A DNA stretch of 64,000 bases from Streptomyces pyxinae. GTDB lineage: Bacteria; Actinomycetota; Actinomycetes; Streptomycetales; Streptomycetaceae. Positions 9,451 to 18,477 of this stretch are shown piece by piece (the stretch's first letter is position 1; the number at the start of each line of letters is the position of its first letter). The notes under the pieces are model-generated. The model saw only the letters and a program-made list of their open reading frames with translations. It was not told where the DNA came from and did no database searches. The position numbers and the translations under genes were made by a program. Where the stretch lies: contig NZ_JANUGQ010000001.1 in the NCBI RefSeq assembly GCF_024756275.1, positions 124,001-188,000 on the forward strand, in the 5' to 3' direction.

Positions 9451-10881
9451 ATGCGCCGTTCCAAAATCGTCTGCACACTGGGCCCCGCCGTCGACTCGTA
9501 CGAGCAGCTGAAAGCGCTCATCGAGGCCGGTATGAACGTGGCCCGCTTCAACATGAGCCACGGGTCCCAGGCCGAGCACGAGGAGCGGTACCACCGGCTC
9601 CGCCGGGCCTCCGAGGAGACCGGCCGGGCGGTCGGCGTGCTGGCCGACCTCCAGGGCCCCAAGATCCGTCTGGAGACCTTCGCCGACGGACCGGTCGAGC
9701 TGGAGCGCGGTGACGAGTTCGTCATCACCACCGAGGACGTGGCGGGCGACAAGTCGATCTGCGGCACCACCTACAAGGGCCTGCCGGGCGACGTCTCCAA
9801 GGGCGACCAGATCCTCATCAACGACGGCAATGTGGAGCTGCGCGTCGTCGAGGTCGACGGCTCGCGGGTGAAGACGATCGTCGTGGAGGGCGGGGTCGTC
9901 TCCGACCACAAGGGGATCAACCTGCCGGGTGCGGCGGTCAATGTGCCGGCGCTCTCCGAGAAGGACGTGGAGGATCTCCGGTTCGCCCTGCGCATGGGCT
10001 GCGACCTGGTGGCGCTCTCCTTCGTCCGGGACGCCCATGACGTCAAGGACGTCCACAAGGTGATGGACGAGGTGGGCCGCCGGGTCCCGGTCATCGCCAA
10101 GGTGGAGAAGCCGCAGGCGGTCGAGAACATGGCGGACGTCGTCATGGCGTTCGACGGGGTGATGGTGGCCCGCGGCGACCTCGCCGTGGAGTACCCGCTG
10201 GAGCGGGTGCCGATGGTGCAGAAGCGGCTGATCGAGCTCTGCCGCCGGAACGCCAAGCCGGTGATCGTGGCGACCCAGATGATGGAGTCGATGATCACCA
10301 ACTCCCGCCCGACCCGCGCCGAGGCGTCCGACGTGGCCAACGCGATCCTGGACGGCGCGGACGCGGTCATGCTCTCCGCCGAGTCCTCGGTGGGCGCGTA
10401 CCCGATCGAGACGGTCAAGACCATGTCGAAGATCGTCGTCGCGGCCGAGGAGGAGCTGCTCTCCAAGGGCCTCCAGCCCCTCGTCCCCGGCAAGAAGCCG
10501 CGCACCCAGGGCGGTTCGGTCGCCCGCGCGGCCGCGGAGATCGCGGACTTCCTGGACGGCAAGGCGCTGGTGGCGTTCACCAAGTCCGGTGACACCGCCC
10601 GCCGCCTCTCCCGCTACCGCGCCGCCCAGCCGATCCTGGCCTTCACCACGGAGGCCGCCACCCGCAGCCAGCTCGCGCTGAGCTGGGGCGTGGAGTCGTA
10701 CGTCGTCCCGCACGTGGACAACACCGACGCCATGGTGGAGCTGGTCGACGCCGAGCTGCTGAAGCTCCAGCGGTACAACGAGGGCGACACCATGATCATC
10801 ACCGCCGGCTCGCCCCCCGGCGTCCCCGGCACCACCAACATGGTCCGCGTCCACCACCTCGGCGGCGAACCGACCGCCTGA
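9451..10881 (+). CDS. pyk: Pyruvate kinase
   Basis: 476 residues, full length for bacterial pyruvate kinase. It transfers phosphate from phosphoenolpyruvate to ADP, the last step of glycolysis. It shows RRSKIVCTLGPA at the N-terminus, GMNVARFNMSHG, the active-site signature VIAKVEKPQAV, MVARGDLAVE and ATQMMESM, and a C-terminal allosteric domain ending TTNMVRVHHLGG. It follows ackA after 74 bp with its own apparent promoter, and a strong terminator follows it. With pfkA and pta-ackA it forms a glycolysis/overflow block. Confidence 0.96.
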   Translation: MRRSKIVCTLGPAVDSYEQLKALIEAGMNVARFNMSHGSQAEHEERYHRLRRASEETGRAVGVLADLQGPKIRLETFADGPVELERGDEFVITTEDVAGDKSICGTTYKGLPGDVSKGDQILINDGNVELRVVEVDGSRVKTIVVEGGVVSDHKGINLPGAAVNVPALSEKDVEDLRFALRMGCDLVALSFVRDAHDVKDVHKVMDEVGRRVPVIAKVEKPQAVENMADVVMAFDGVMVARGDLAVEYPLERVPMVQKRLIELCRRNAKPVIVATQMMESMITNSRPTRAEASDVANAILDGADAVMLSAESSVGAYPIETVKTMSKIVVAAEEELLSKGLQPLVPGKKPRTQGGSVARAAAEIADFLDGKALVAFTKSGDTARRLSRYRAAQPILAFTTEAATRSQLALSWGVESYVVPHVDNTDAMVELVDAELLKLQRYNEGDTMIITAGSPPGVPGTTNMVRVHHLGGEPTA

Positions 10882-10910
10882 CCGAGCGGCCCGCGCCACC
10901 CGCGCGGCGA

Positions 10911-10946
10911 AACGGCCTCCCCGCCGGGTTCGGTGGGGAGGCCGTT
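10911..10946. terminator. Bidirectional hairpin after pyk
   Basis: Perfect 12-bp stem AACGGCCTCCCC / GGGGAGGCCGTT around a 12-nt loop, located between the convergent pyk and the 10976-12325 gene. There is no long T-run, as usual for high-GC actinobacterial terminators. Confidence 0.75.
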
Positions 10947-10975
10947 GGCGTAGGGCACGAGGGTAGGGCGGACGG

Positions 10976-12325
10976 TCAGCCCTCGATGTAGTTGTGCAGG
11001 CCGGGGATGGTGAGGGTGCCGCCGAACTGGGCGGCCTGGGTGACCTTGACGCTGGTGAAGAACGCGTACGGCACATTGAGCGGGGGCGGGCTGGACGGGC
11101 TGAAGGTGATCGGGAGGAACCCGAAGAGGTTCCCCTTCAGCTCCTCGGTGTACATCGTCACCGTGCCGCCCTCGATGGTGGAGGTGGAGCCGGGGCGGGA
11201 GGTGACATGGCCGGTGCGGCCCTCGGAGTGGACCGTCATCTGGTGCAGGTTGTCGATCTCCAGCGACGACGCGGTGAACTTCAGCACCTTCTTGAGCTCG
11301 CCGCCGGCGGTCCGTACCTCCACGATCCCCTTGTAGTCCAGGCCGTTGAGGGTGAGCTTGGTGCTCTCCAGCTTCCAGGGGTCGTCCGGCACCAGCGGGA
11401 TGCCGGGCTCAGGCTCGGCCTCGGCCAGGGCCTTGGGGTCGGGGCTGGGGCAGGGGAAGCGGGGCTTGGCACCTTCGGGTATGTCCGCGTCCTCCCGCGG
11501 GTCGAGCCCCTTGGCGCCCTCGGGGAGTTCCTCGACCGCCCGGCCCGCCTTCCCGGCGGCGTCCTCGATCGCGTGTTTGGCCGCGTCCTCGGCCGGCGTC
11601 TCCTTGCCGGCGCCCTTGGGGCTGTCCGTCTCCGGCTCCGACTCCGGCTCGTCCTGCGGGGTCTTCTCGCCCTGTCGTCCGGCGGGCCGCTCCGTCGACT
11701 GCTTCCCGGTGGAGGGGACTGCGGCGGCCGGGGCCTTGGTGGTCGGGGCTTTCGGCGCCGGGGCCTTCGTGGCCGGAGTGGCGGCCGGGGAGTCGTCGGG
11801 GCCGTCGAAGATGTCCCGGAGGGCGTCCCCGAGGCCCAGCGGGTCCAGCGGGTCGCGGGTCCTGGTGGGCGTGGGCGCCGGGGAGTCGGGGGCCGGGGCG
11901 GTGTCGCTCGCGGAAGGTGACGAAGACGGAGCCGAGGGGGTGGGCTTCGGCTCCGGCTTGCCCGCCTGGGGGCTGGTGGACGGGGCGGGCGACCGGCTCT
12001 CCGAGGGGTCCGGGCTCCGGTCCGGCGCGGGCTTCGCGGCCGACGAGGCGCTCGCGCTGGGCGAGGGCGCCGGGGAACCCGAGGACTTCTCCGGGGCCGG
12101 CTCGTCGGAGCGGGTCACGCACGGGCCGGGGGCGAACGGGATGTCCTTCTCGTCCGCCAGGGCCAGCCGGGGGGTGAGGCCCATCCCGACGAGGACGGCG
12201 GTCGGCATGGCCGCCAGGGCCATCGCCTTGCCGGCCGGCGACTGGAGCTTGGCCAGCAGGGACTTCCGGGGGGCCGCGTGGCGCCCGCGCCCGCCTGTCG
12301 CCTGCCGGGCTTCCTCACCCCGCAC
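10976..12325 (-). CDS. Exported protein with Pro/Ser/Glu-rich linker and conserved C-terminal beta domain
   Basis: 449 residues of unknown function. A hydrophobic segment (AMALAAMPTAVLVGMGLTPR, ending in LALADE) near residues 30-52 looks like a signal peptide or anchor. About 250 residues of Ser/Pro/Ala/Lys/Glu-rich low complexity follow. The C-terminal 130 residues look folded (LTLNGLDYKGIVEVRTAGG ... TIPGLHNYIEG). I chose the GTG at 12325 because a GGAGG-type site precedes it and it overlaps the upstream DUF6114 gene by 11 bp. It is the last gene of a three-gene leftward operon. Its exported character suggests a surface or secreted role. Confidence 0.7.
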   Translation of the reverse strand: MRGEEARQATGGRGRHAAPRKSLLAKLQSPAGKAMALAAMPTAVLVGMGLTPRLALADEKDIPFAPGPCVTRSDEPAPEKSSGSPAPSPSASASSAAKPAPDRSPDPSESRSPAPSTSPQAGKPEPKPTPSAPSSSPSASDTAPAPDSPAPTPTRTRDPLDPLGLGDALRDIFDGPDDSPAATPATKAPAPKAPTTKAPAAAVPSTGKQSTERPAGRQGEKTPQDEPESEPETDSPKGAGKETPAEDAAKHAIEDAAGKAGRAVEELPEGAKGLDPREDADIPEGAKPRFPCPSPDPKALAEAEPEPGIPLVPDDPWKLESTKLTLNGLDYKGIVEVRTAGGELKKVLKFTASSLEIDNLHQMTVHSEGRTGHVTSRPGSTSTIEGGTVTMYTEELKGNLFGFLPITFSPSSPPPLNVPYAFFTSVKVTQAAQFGGTLTIPGLHNYIEG

Positions 12326-12830
12326 TGTTCCTCCAGCCGTGAGCGTTGATGATGGGCCCGGCGTGGGTGTCCGTCGCCCCGGCGCCGTCCGGGTCGCCGT
12401 CCCGCGCCACCGGCTTGGCGGGCTCGGCCGGCGGCACCCCGGGCGCCCAGGCGACCGCCAGGGCACCGCCGATGAGCGCGAGCAGGAAGCCGACGACGAA
12501 GCCGCCGAAGTTGGCGATGGGGATCGAGACCAGGGCCAGCAGAATCGCGGCGATGCCCGCGAAGACCCGGACGACGGCCTGGAACCACATGGTCAGCCCG
12601 AGGGTGATCAGCAGGACGCCGATGATCAGCGACCCGGCGCCCGCGGTGGTGGCGAGGTTGACCGTCATCGCACCGAACTTGAGGCTCGCGTACGGGAAGT
12701 AGGCGATCGGGATCCCGCCCAGTACGGTCAACAGCCCGGCCCAGAAGGGGCGCTGGCCCCGCCACTCACGGAAGCGCCTCCGGAAGACGCGGAGGTAGTG
12801 CTCGTTCTTGTCCGGTGACTCGGCGCTCAT
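12315..12830 (-). CDS. DUF6114-type membrane protein
   Basis: 171 residues with four predicted membrane segments between about residues 22 and 125 (WAGLLTVLGGIPIAYFPYA, SLIIGVLLITLGLTMWF, VFAGIAAILLALVSI, FGGFVVGFLLALIGGALAV) and a charged N-terminus containing RRRFREWRGQRPFWAG. The C-terminal 40 residues are hydrophilic. It resembles the small Streptomyces family I know as DUF6114, which is often next to DUF6230 genes. The ATG has a GGGAG site. It is the middle gene of the operon. No biochemical function is known to me. Confidence 0.7.
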   Translation of the reverse strand: MSAESPDKNEHYLRVFRRRFREWRGQRPFWAGLLTVLGGIPIAYFPYASLKFGAMTVNLATTAGAGSLIIGVLLITLGLTMWFQAVVRVFAGIAAILLALVSIPIANFGGFVVGFLLALIGGALAVAWAPGVPPAEPAKPVARDGDPDGAGATDTHAGPIINAHGWRNSAG

Positions 12831-12921
12831 GGAAAGCTCCCTGGAACTGGCATCGCTGGTGGAGAAGGGAGACGGACGGGCACGGCGCCGTGAGCCCCGG
12901 CCCGCCCGCACGGTTCACCGG

Positions 12922-13581
12922 TCAGTAGCACTCGACCTTGGGACCGTCGCCCCGGAGCAGCCGCAGGCTCAGCCCCTTGAGCTCGAACGAGCCGGCCGTG
13001 GTCGCCCACGCCTTCTGCTCGACATTGGTCAGCTCGGCCTTCTCCGCCTGCTGGGCGAAGCCGTTCTGGTTGATGTTCTTGTCCTTGACGGCCGGGCCCC
13101 AGCCGGAGCCTGGCTTGGCGGTGTCCTTGGCGGCCACGCCGATGTCGATGTTGGTGAACTTGGCGTTGGCGTCCAGTTCGGTGACGTCAAGGTACAGGTT
13201 CTTGGCGACGACCGGGTCCGACTTGCCCGCCGTCAGCTTCAGCGTGATCTTGCCGAAGACCGGTACGTCGGGGGTGACCACGGACTGACACATGTCGTGG
13301 ATCTCGGCGTTCTTGAACGACGAGATCGCCACCGGGCGCGGGACGACCTTGTCGCCCTCCTTGATCTCGGCGTACCCCATGTCCACGCCGCCGTACTGGG
13401 CGAAGCCGTAGCCCTCCAGATAACCGGCCTTGACCTTGAACTCCTGGCCGGACACGGCGAACGACGCCGCCAGGGCCCCCTGCGCCAGGCCGACGCCGAT
13501 CGCGGCCGTGGCGGCCACGCTGGGCACCATGACGACGGCGAAGCGCTTCCATCTGGTCCCACCACGAGCCTGGGACTGCAT
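12922..13581 (-). CDS. DUF6230-type exported protein
   Basis: 219 residues. A basic start (GGTRWKRF) precedes a hydrophobic segment (AVVMVPSVAATAAIGVGLAQ), i.e. a signal peptide or N-terminal anchor with a likely cut near ALAA. The rest is a soluble domain with two Cys (EIHDMCQSV and the terminal VECY). It resembles the DUF6230 family, older members of which were annotated without good support as cholesterol esterases; I see no esterase catalytic motif. The ATG at 13581 has GGAGGAAG at good spacing. It is first gene of the operon with 10976 and 12315. Confidence 0.75.
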   Translation of the reverse strand: MQSQARGGTRWKRFAVVMVPSVAATAAIGVGLAQGALAASFAVSGQEFKVKAGYLEGYGFAQYGGVDMGYAEIKEGDKVVPRPVAISSFKNAEIHDMCQSVVTPDVPVFGKITLKLTAGKSDPVVAKNLYLDVTELDANAKFTNIDIGVAAKDTAKPGSGWGPAVKDKNINQNGFAQQAEKAELTNVEQKAWATTAGSFELKGLSLRLLRGDGPKVECY

Positions 13582-14218
13582 AGGTCTTCCTCCTTCTCGG
13601 ACGTACATCTCCACAGGGCCGGAGGCCCGTATGGGAGGGGAGAAGTGCTACGTCCTCGGGAAGGAGAGCGCCTGCGGGTCAGGCGCGAGCAGCGTCCGAA
13701 TCACCGGCGTTCACCCCCGAGCGACAACCACCGGGTGCGCCTGGTGCGCACCCCGAGCCGGACAGGCCCCGCCAGGTTGTGCGGGAACCCCCCTGTCCGC
13801 GGCCGGCGTCAGGTGTGCCGACCGGCTCGGTGGGGACCCGAGACCGCTTCGCGCGGCTGGTTGCCGGGCTGGTGCGGTGTCGGACCGAGCGTGGCCGATC
13901 GTGGTGCATTCGGGGCCGGGGCACAAGGGGTTCATTACCGGCTGGTAACGCGTGTATTGCCCCGCCACTGCGGAGCGGGGTCGAAACGGCGCACAGGGTG
14001 TTACCCGCGAGTTCGCCAAAAGGCGATGTATCACCCCATAGGGGGACATGAAGAGGGTGTGGATTTACTGCAAGTAACAGCGGCCGCGCTTACCAAGTTT
14101 TAGTAAAACGCGGCCGTTGTTTGTCACTCTGTCGACAGAGCGTCGGAATCCGTGGGGGTTCGGTGAACCCCGGCCGGGACGGTCGGAACGACCAGCACGG
14201 CCGGGGCGGCCGGCACGG
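13582..14218. other. 637-bp intergenic region upstream of the DUF6230 operon
   Basis: No protein-like frame. It should contain the promoter of the leftward DUF6230 operon. It holds TTACC-N4-GGTAA near 13936, TCGCC-AAAA-GGCGA near 14013-14026 and the long hairpin at 14076-14121. It is locally AT-richer (13930-14125) than the surrounding genes. Confidence 0.5.
14076..14121. terminator. Two-tier hairpin downstream of the thioredoxin gene
   Basis: Left arm AACAGCGGCCGCG (14076-14088) pairs with CGCGGCCGTTGTT (14109-14121), with one wobble. Inside it TTAC (14090-14093) pairs with GTAA (14103-14106). It lies about 100 bp beyond the stop of the leftward thioredoxin gene, so a terminator is the simplest reading. 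Confidence 0.55.
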
Positions 14219-15202
14219 TCAGAAGAGCACCCGGGCCAGCGCCGAGCGGGCCGCGGTCACCCGGGGGTCGTCGCCGCCGATCACCTCGAAGAGGGCCAGC
14301 AGCCGGAGGCGGGCCTTGTCGCGGTCGTCGCCCGCGGTGCGGCGCACGGCCTCCACCAGGCGGCCGAAGGCGTCCTCGACATGGCCGCCCACCAGATCCA
14401 GGTCGGCGGCGGCGAGCTGGGCGTCCACATCGGCCGGGCGGTCGGCGGCGTCCTTGCGGACCTGGCCCGGGTCCATCCCCTGGACGCGGGAGAGGAGTTC
14501 GGCCTGCGCCAGGCCGAGCGTGGCCTCGGTGTTGCCCGGGTCGTCGGCGAGCACGTTCTTGTACGCCTGGATGGCACCCGGGAAGTCATTGGCGTCCAGC
14601 GCCGAGACCGCCGCCTCCAGCAGGGCGTCGTACGGGCCGGGCGGCGCGGGCGGGGCACCTTCGGCACCGGCGCCGTAGGCCGCCTCGGCGTTCGGGTCGA
14701 CGGCGATGCCGGTCAGCCCGAAGCGCTCCTCGCCCACCTGGATCAGCTGGTCCAGGGTCTGGCGGATCTGCGCCTCGGGGGCGGCTCCCTGGAAGAGCGG
14801 CAGCGCCTGACCGGCGACCACCGCGAAGACGGCCGGGATGCCCTGGACCCCGAACTGCTGCATCAGCAGCTGGTTGGCGTCGACATCGATCTTGGCGAGG
14901 ACGAACCGGCCGTTGTACTCGGCGGCGAGCCGCTCCAGGACCGGGCTGAGCTGCTTGCAGGGCTCGCACCACTCGGCCCAGAAGTCGATCACGACCGGGA
15001 CCTCGGTGGAGCGCTGGAGGACCTCGCGCTCGAAACCGGCCTCGTCGACATCGATCACCAGGGCGGCGGGCGGTACGGTCCCGCCGCCACCCTGCCGGGC
15101 GGCCTGCGCGCGGGCCTCCTCGGCCTTCGCCTTGGCCTCTCCGGCCGCCTTCACCGCGGCGAGGTCGACGACGCCGCTCATGGACATGTTCCTAGGCTGC
15201 AT
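14219..15202 (-). CDS. Thioredoxin-domain protein with TPR-like C-terminus (YbbN/CnoX type)
   Basis: 327 residues. An Ala/Lys-rich N-terminal stretch leads into a thioredoxin fold with the redox motif WCEPC (C79 and C82) and the cis-Pro region GVQGIPAVFAV. The second half is helical, with tetratricopeptide-like repeats (YDALLEAAVSALDANDFPGA and similar), as in YbbN/CnoX chaperedoxins that protect clients from oxidation. The ATG at 15202 has GGGGGAGG. It is monocistronic and divergent from a TetR gene. A chaperone role is inferred from architecture. Confidence 0.85.
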   Translation of the reverse strand: MQPRNMSMSGVVDLAAVKAAGEAKAKAEEARAQAARQGGGGTVPPAALVIDVDEAGFEREVLQRSTEVPVVIDFWAEWCEPCKQLSPVLERLAAEYNGRFVLAKIDVDANQLLMQQFGVQGIPAVFAVVAGQALPLFQGAAPEAQIRQTLDQLIQVGEERFGLTGIAVDPNAEAAYGAGAEGAPPAPPGPYDALLEAAVSALDANDFPGAIQAYKNVLADDPGNTEATLGLAQAELLSRVQGMDPGQVRKDAADRPADVDAQLAAADLDLVGGHVEDAFGRLVEAVRRTAGDDRDKARLRLLALFEVIGGDDPRVTAARSALARVLF

Positions 15203-15498
15203 GGTCCCATCCTCCCCCTTCCGCGCGCGTGACCGGTACGCCGGGCCGCGAACCCGCGGCAGGACCGCGGCGCGCTCCGCCGACGCCGCCGGTGTGCGGC
15301 TCGTACGGGCGTACGCGATCCGGTACTTCATACTGGGCGCCAGGTCCCCACCGGGCGCCGGGTGGTCGTCGCTCGGGCTGTTGCGCACAGCCTTTCGCTA
15401 CGGGTCGTAGCGTAACTGGACCGCCCCGGGCGCGGGAAGGGCCCGCGGGTGAAGTGCCTCACACGTACGGCGGGGAGGCAGCCGACCTACTGGCCGGT

Positions 15499-16140
15499 AT
15501 GGTCGCCGTCATGTGCAGCCGTACCAGCTCTCGCAGCCGTACCGGGCGGCCCCGCAGCGCCGAGGCGGACGCGGCCATCCTGGACGCCACCCGCGCCGCC
15601 CTGGTCGAACTGGGCTGGTCCAAGCTGACCATGGGCGACGTGGCCACCCGCGCCGGGGTCGCCAAGACCACCCTCTACCGGCGCTGGGCGAGCAAGAACG
15701 AGCTGGTGGTGGACGCGGTCGCGGTCCTCTTCGACGAGCTGGAGCTCCCCGACCGGGGCAGCCTCGCCGCCGACATCGAGGGCGTGGTCCGGCAGTTCGC
15801 CGCCCTGCTGGAGCGGCCCGAGGCGAAGACCGCGCTGATGGCGGTGGTCGCGGAGTCCACCCGGGACGAGCCGCTGCGGCAGCGCATCCGCGCCTCGATC
15901 GTGGAGCGCCAGAAGCGGCTGGTGCTGCAGGGCCGCCGGCGCGCCCAGGAGCGGGGCGAACTGCCGCCGCCCGCCCCGGACTCCGGACCCTCCTCCGGCA
16001 CCGACGACCTGATCTTCGACGTGGTGGCGGGCGCGGTGGTGCACCGGGCGCTGGTGAGCGCCGAGCCCGTCGACGCCGACTGGGCCCAGCGCTTCACCGC
16101 CCTGCTGCTCGGCGGACTCGCCGCCGCCACGCAGGGCTGA
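15499..16140 (+). CDS. TetR-family transcriptional regulator
   Basis: 213 residues. The N-terminal helix-turn-helix is clear (AAILDATRAALVELGWSKLT, then GVAKTTLYRRWASKNELVV) and the C-terminal helical half resembles the TetR_C ligand domain with a W near the end. ATG 15499 and ATG 15511 are both possible; a GGGGAGG lies about 20 bp upstream, too far to decide. It is divergent from the thioredoxin gene across a 296-bp gap, so autoregulation or control of that gene is possible. The ligand is unknown. Confidence 0.85.
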   Translation: MVAVMCSRTSSRSRTGRPRSAEADAAILDATRAALVELGWSKLTMGDVATRAGVAKTTLYRRWASKNELVVDAVAVLFDELELPDRGSLAADIEGVVRQFAALLERPEAKTALMAVVAESTRDEPLRQRIRASIVERQKRLVLQGRRRAQERGELPPPAPDSGPSSGTDDLIFDVVAGAVVHRALVSAEPVDADWAQRFTALLLGGLAAATQG

Positions 16141-16194
16141 ACCGGCGCGGTTCCGGACCCGGTGGGGCCCGGGGCCGAACCGGCGCGGTTCCGC
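16139..16194. repeat. Duplicated GAACCGGCGCGGTTCCG element between convergent genes
   Basis: The 16-17 bp element occurs at 16139-16154 and 16178-16194. Each copy contains the small inverted repeat AACCG-gcg-CGGTT. It lies just after the TetR stop and before the convergent LegB-like gene, so it could form a terminator. Confidence 0.5.
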
Positions 16195-16265
16195 GGCCGG
16201 TGGCGTGAGGGTCCCGGGCCCGGCGGACACACGGCCCTCCACCCGGTTCGCGCGGGTCCCGGGCC

Positions 16266-17279
16266 CTACACCTGGTAGCGGTGGGCCGCGAAGAGGTGCG
16301 GGTGGCCGGCGATCCACTCCGAGGTGTGCTTCAGCCCCTCCTCCAGGGTGACCTCCGGGCGCCAGCCCGCCCACTCCCGGGCCCGGCGGTTGTCGGAGAG
16401 CAGCCGCTCCACCTCGCTGCCGGCCGGCCGCAGCCGCGCGGGATCGACCACGACCTCCACCCCGTCCCGGCCGGACGCCTCGATCAGCTTCCGGGCCAGC
16501 TCCCCGACGGCGATCTCCTGCCCGGTGCCGAGGTTGACCACCTCGCCCAGCGCCCGGTCGCACTCGGCCAGCGCCAGGAAGCCGCGCGCGGTGTCGGTGA
16601 CATAGGTGAAGTCACGGGTCGGGGTGAGCGAGCCGAGCCGGATCTCCCGTGCGCCCGCGTGGAGTTGGGCCAGGATCGTCGGGATGACCGCCCGGGCGGA
16701 CTGGCGGGGGCCATAGGTGTTGAACGGCCGGACGACGGTGACCGGCAGCTCGAAGGCGTGCCAGTGCGAGAGCGCCATCATGTCGGCGCCGATCTTGGAG
16801 GCGGAGTACGGCGACTGCGGCTGGAACGGGTGGTCCTCGCTGATCGGAGCCGTGAGGGCGGTGCCGTAGACCTCGCTGGTGGAGGTGTGCACCATCCGCC
16901 GGACGCCGTGGCGGCGGCATGCCTCCGCGACGTTCTCGGTGCCCCCCACGTTGGTGGCGACATAGGCACCCGGCGAGTCGTAGCTGTACGGGATGCCGAT
17001 CAGCGCCGCCAGATGGAAGACGGTGTCGCAGCCGGCCACCGCGTCCATCACCCGGCCGGCGTCACGGACGTCGCCCGCCACCGTCTCCACCCGGTCGAGG
17101 AGGTGGGCGAGATGGCCCCGCTCGCCGTACGGCTTGTAGTGGACGAAGGCACGGACCTTCGCGCCGCGCTCCAGGAGCAGTTCGGTGAGGGCGGACCCGA
17201 TGAAGCCCTCCGCGCCGGTGACCAGCACGGTGCGGCCGGTCCAGTCGAAGGCGGGGCCCGGCATGGGGGTGGTGGTCAT
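16266..17279 (-). CDS. LegB-like NAD(P)-dependent sugar-nucleotide 4,6-dehydratase (extended SDR)
   Basis: 337 residues. Rossmann motif TGAEGFIG is at residues 21-28, HTSTSEVYGT at 131-140 and the YxxxK catalytic pair Y158/K162 in PYSASKIGAD. Segments such as RPFNTYGPRQSARAVIPTI and RDFTYVTDT closely resemble what I remember of LegB, the dehydratase acting on UDP-GlcNAc in legionaminic acid synthesis. It therefore probably makes a 4-keto-6-deoxy sugar nucleotide; an epimerase or other substrate is possible. It overlaps the upstream MurG-like gene by 4 bp (ATGA), so both act together. No other nonulosonate genes are nearby. Confidence 0.85.
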   Translation of the reverse strand: MTTTPMPGPAFDWTGRTVLVTGAEGFIGSALTELLLERGAKVRAFVHYKPYGERGHLAHLLDRVETVAGDVRDAGRVMDAVAGCDTVFHLAALIGIPYSYDSPGAYVATNVGGTENVAEACRRHGVRRMVHTSTSEVYGTALTAPISEDHPFQPQSPYSASKIGADMMALSHWHAFELPVTVVRPFNTYGPRQSARAVIPTILAQLHAGAREIRLGSLTPTRDFTYVTDTARGFLALAECDRALGEVVNLGTGQEIAVGELARKLIEASGRDGVEVVVDPARLRPAGSEVERLLSDNRRAREWAGWRPEVTLEEGLKHTSEWIAGHPHLFAAHRYQV

Positions 17280-18412
17280 GCGGCGTACTCCTCGGTGCGG
17301 GTGGTGGTGGGGCGGGCGAGGTCGCGGACCCGCTCGGCGAGCAGATCGGCGGCGTGGGCGTGCGGGCCCGGGTCGGCGGCACCACTCATCGCGGCGAGCC
17401 GGGCCGGGTCGGCGAGCAGCGGCTCGACCAGCGCGGCGAGCCGTTCGGCGGTGGTGTCGGCGTCCGGCAGCAGCAGCCCGGCGCCGGCGTCGGTGAGCAC
17501 CCGGGCGTTGTGGGTCTGGTGGTCGCCGGGGGCGTGCGGGTACGGCACCAGCACGGCGGGCACCCCGGTGGTGGCCAGCTCCGCGACGGTGGCCGAACCG
17601 GCCCGGCAGACCACCAGGTCGGCGGCGGCGTACGCCAGGTCCATCCGGTCCAGATAGGGCACCGCCCGGGCGACCGGACTGTCCCCGAGCGCCTCCCGGG
17701 TGGCGTCCAGGGCGGCCGGACCGGTCTTGACCAGCAGATACGCGTCGTCCCTGTGGCGCCAGCGGTGGGCCAGCCCCACGGCGGCCTCGGTGAGCCGCCG
17801 GGCGCCCAGGCTGCCGCCGTTGAAGAGCACCAGCCGCCGCCCCTCGGGCACGCCCAGCTCCCGGCGGGCGGTGCGGCGCGACGCGGACCGGTCGAGCCCG
17901 GCCACGGCGGCGGCGATCGGCATGCCGGTGGTGACGGCGCCCGGGAGATGGCCGGTGTCGAAGGCGACGGCGATGTGCGGAGTGAGCCGGGCGGCGAACT
18001 GGTTGGCCCGGCCGGGCACCGCGTTGGACTCATGGATCAGGCTCGGCAGCCCGGCGAACTTCGCGCCGAGGACGACCGGGGCGCTGGGGTAGCCGCCCAT
18101 TCCCACCGCCACCCGGGCGCCCTGCTCCCGCAGCAGGGCCCGGCACTGGGCGGCGGACTTCAGCAGGGCGGCGGGCAGCAGATAGCGCCGGGCGCCGAGC
18201 GCGGGGTCGAAGGGGATCATGTCGACGGTGTGCAGCCGGTAGCCGGCGGCCGGTATCAGCTCGGTCTCCAGGCCCCGGGTGGTGCCGACGAAGGAGATCA
18301 CCGCGTCGGGCTCGGCCCGGCGCAGCGCCTCCGCGAGGGCGAGGCCGGGATAGATGTGTCCGCCCGTGCCGCCCGCGCCGATCACGACGGAGAGTGGTGG
18401 TGTGGTGCGCAT
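17276..18412 (-). CDS. MurG-like glycosyltransferase (GT28 fold)
   Basis: 378 residues. The N-terminal half has the acceptor-side loops of Mur[13 protein letters not shown] (12-23), GMGGYPSAP (104-112) and [11 protein letters not shown] (127-137). The C-terminal half has [12 protein letters not shown] (269-280) and [14 protein letters not shown] (290-303). MurG adds GlcNAc to lipid I on the inner membrane face. Here the usual GGSQGA reads GGSLGA (199-204) and the RQQ before the NA is DHQ, both at the sugar-donor side. Streptomyces MurG is normally in the dcw cluster, so this looks like a paralogue with a changed donor. It is first of a two-gene operon with the LegB-like dehydratase. Confidence 0.8.
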   Translation of the reverse strand: MRTTPPLSVVIGAGGTGGHIYPGLALAEALRRAEPDAVISFVGTTRGLETELIPAAGYRLHTVDMIPFDPALGARRYLLPAALLKSAAQCRALLREQGARVAVGMGGYPSAPVVLGAKFAGLPSLIHESNAVPGRANQFAARLTPHIAVAFDTGHLPGAVTTGMPIAAAVAGLDRSASRRTARRELGVPEGRRLVLFNGGSLGARRLTEAAVGLAHRWRHRDDAYLLVKTGPAALDATREALGDSPVARAVPYLDRMDLAYAAADLVVCRAGSATVAELATTGVPAVLVPYPHAPGDHQTHNARVLTDAGAGLLLPDADTTAERLAALVEPLLADPARLAAMSGAADPGPHAHAADLLAERVRDLARPTTTRTEEYAA

Positions 18413-18437
18413 GGCACCGAAGCGTCGCGGGGCGGTT

Positions 18438-18456
18438 TAAGAGGCTTCTAAGAGGC
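18438..18456. promoter_or_regulatory. Direct repeat TAAGAGGC x2, likely OmpR-type operator
   Basis: TAAGAGGC occurs at 18438-18445 and 18449-18456, an 11-bp period (one helical turn), inside the 65-bp gap between the divergent MurG-like gene and the response regulator gene. Direct repeats at 10-11 bp next to a -35 are the usual OmpR/PhoB-type site. A weak -10 (CAGGCT, 18465-18470) lies 7 nt before the regulator ATG. Confidence 0.55.
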
Positions 18457-18477
18457 CGTTTTGGCAGGCTGGGCCCC

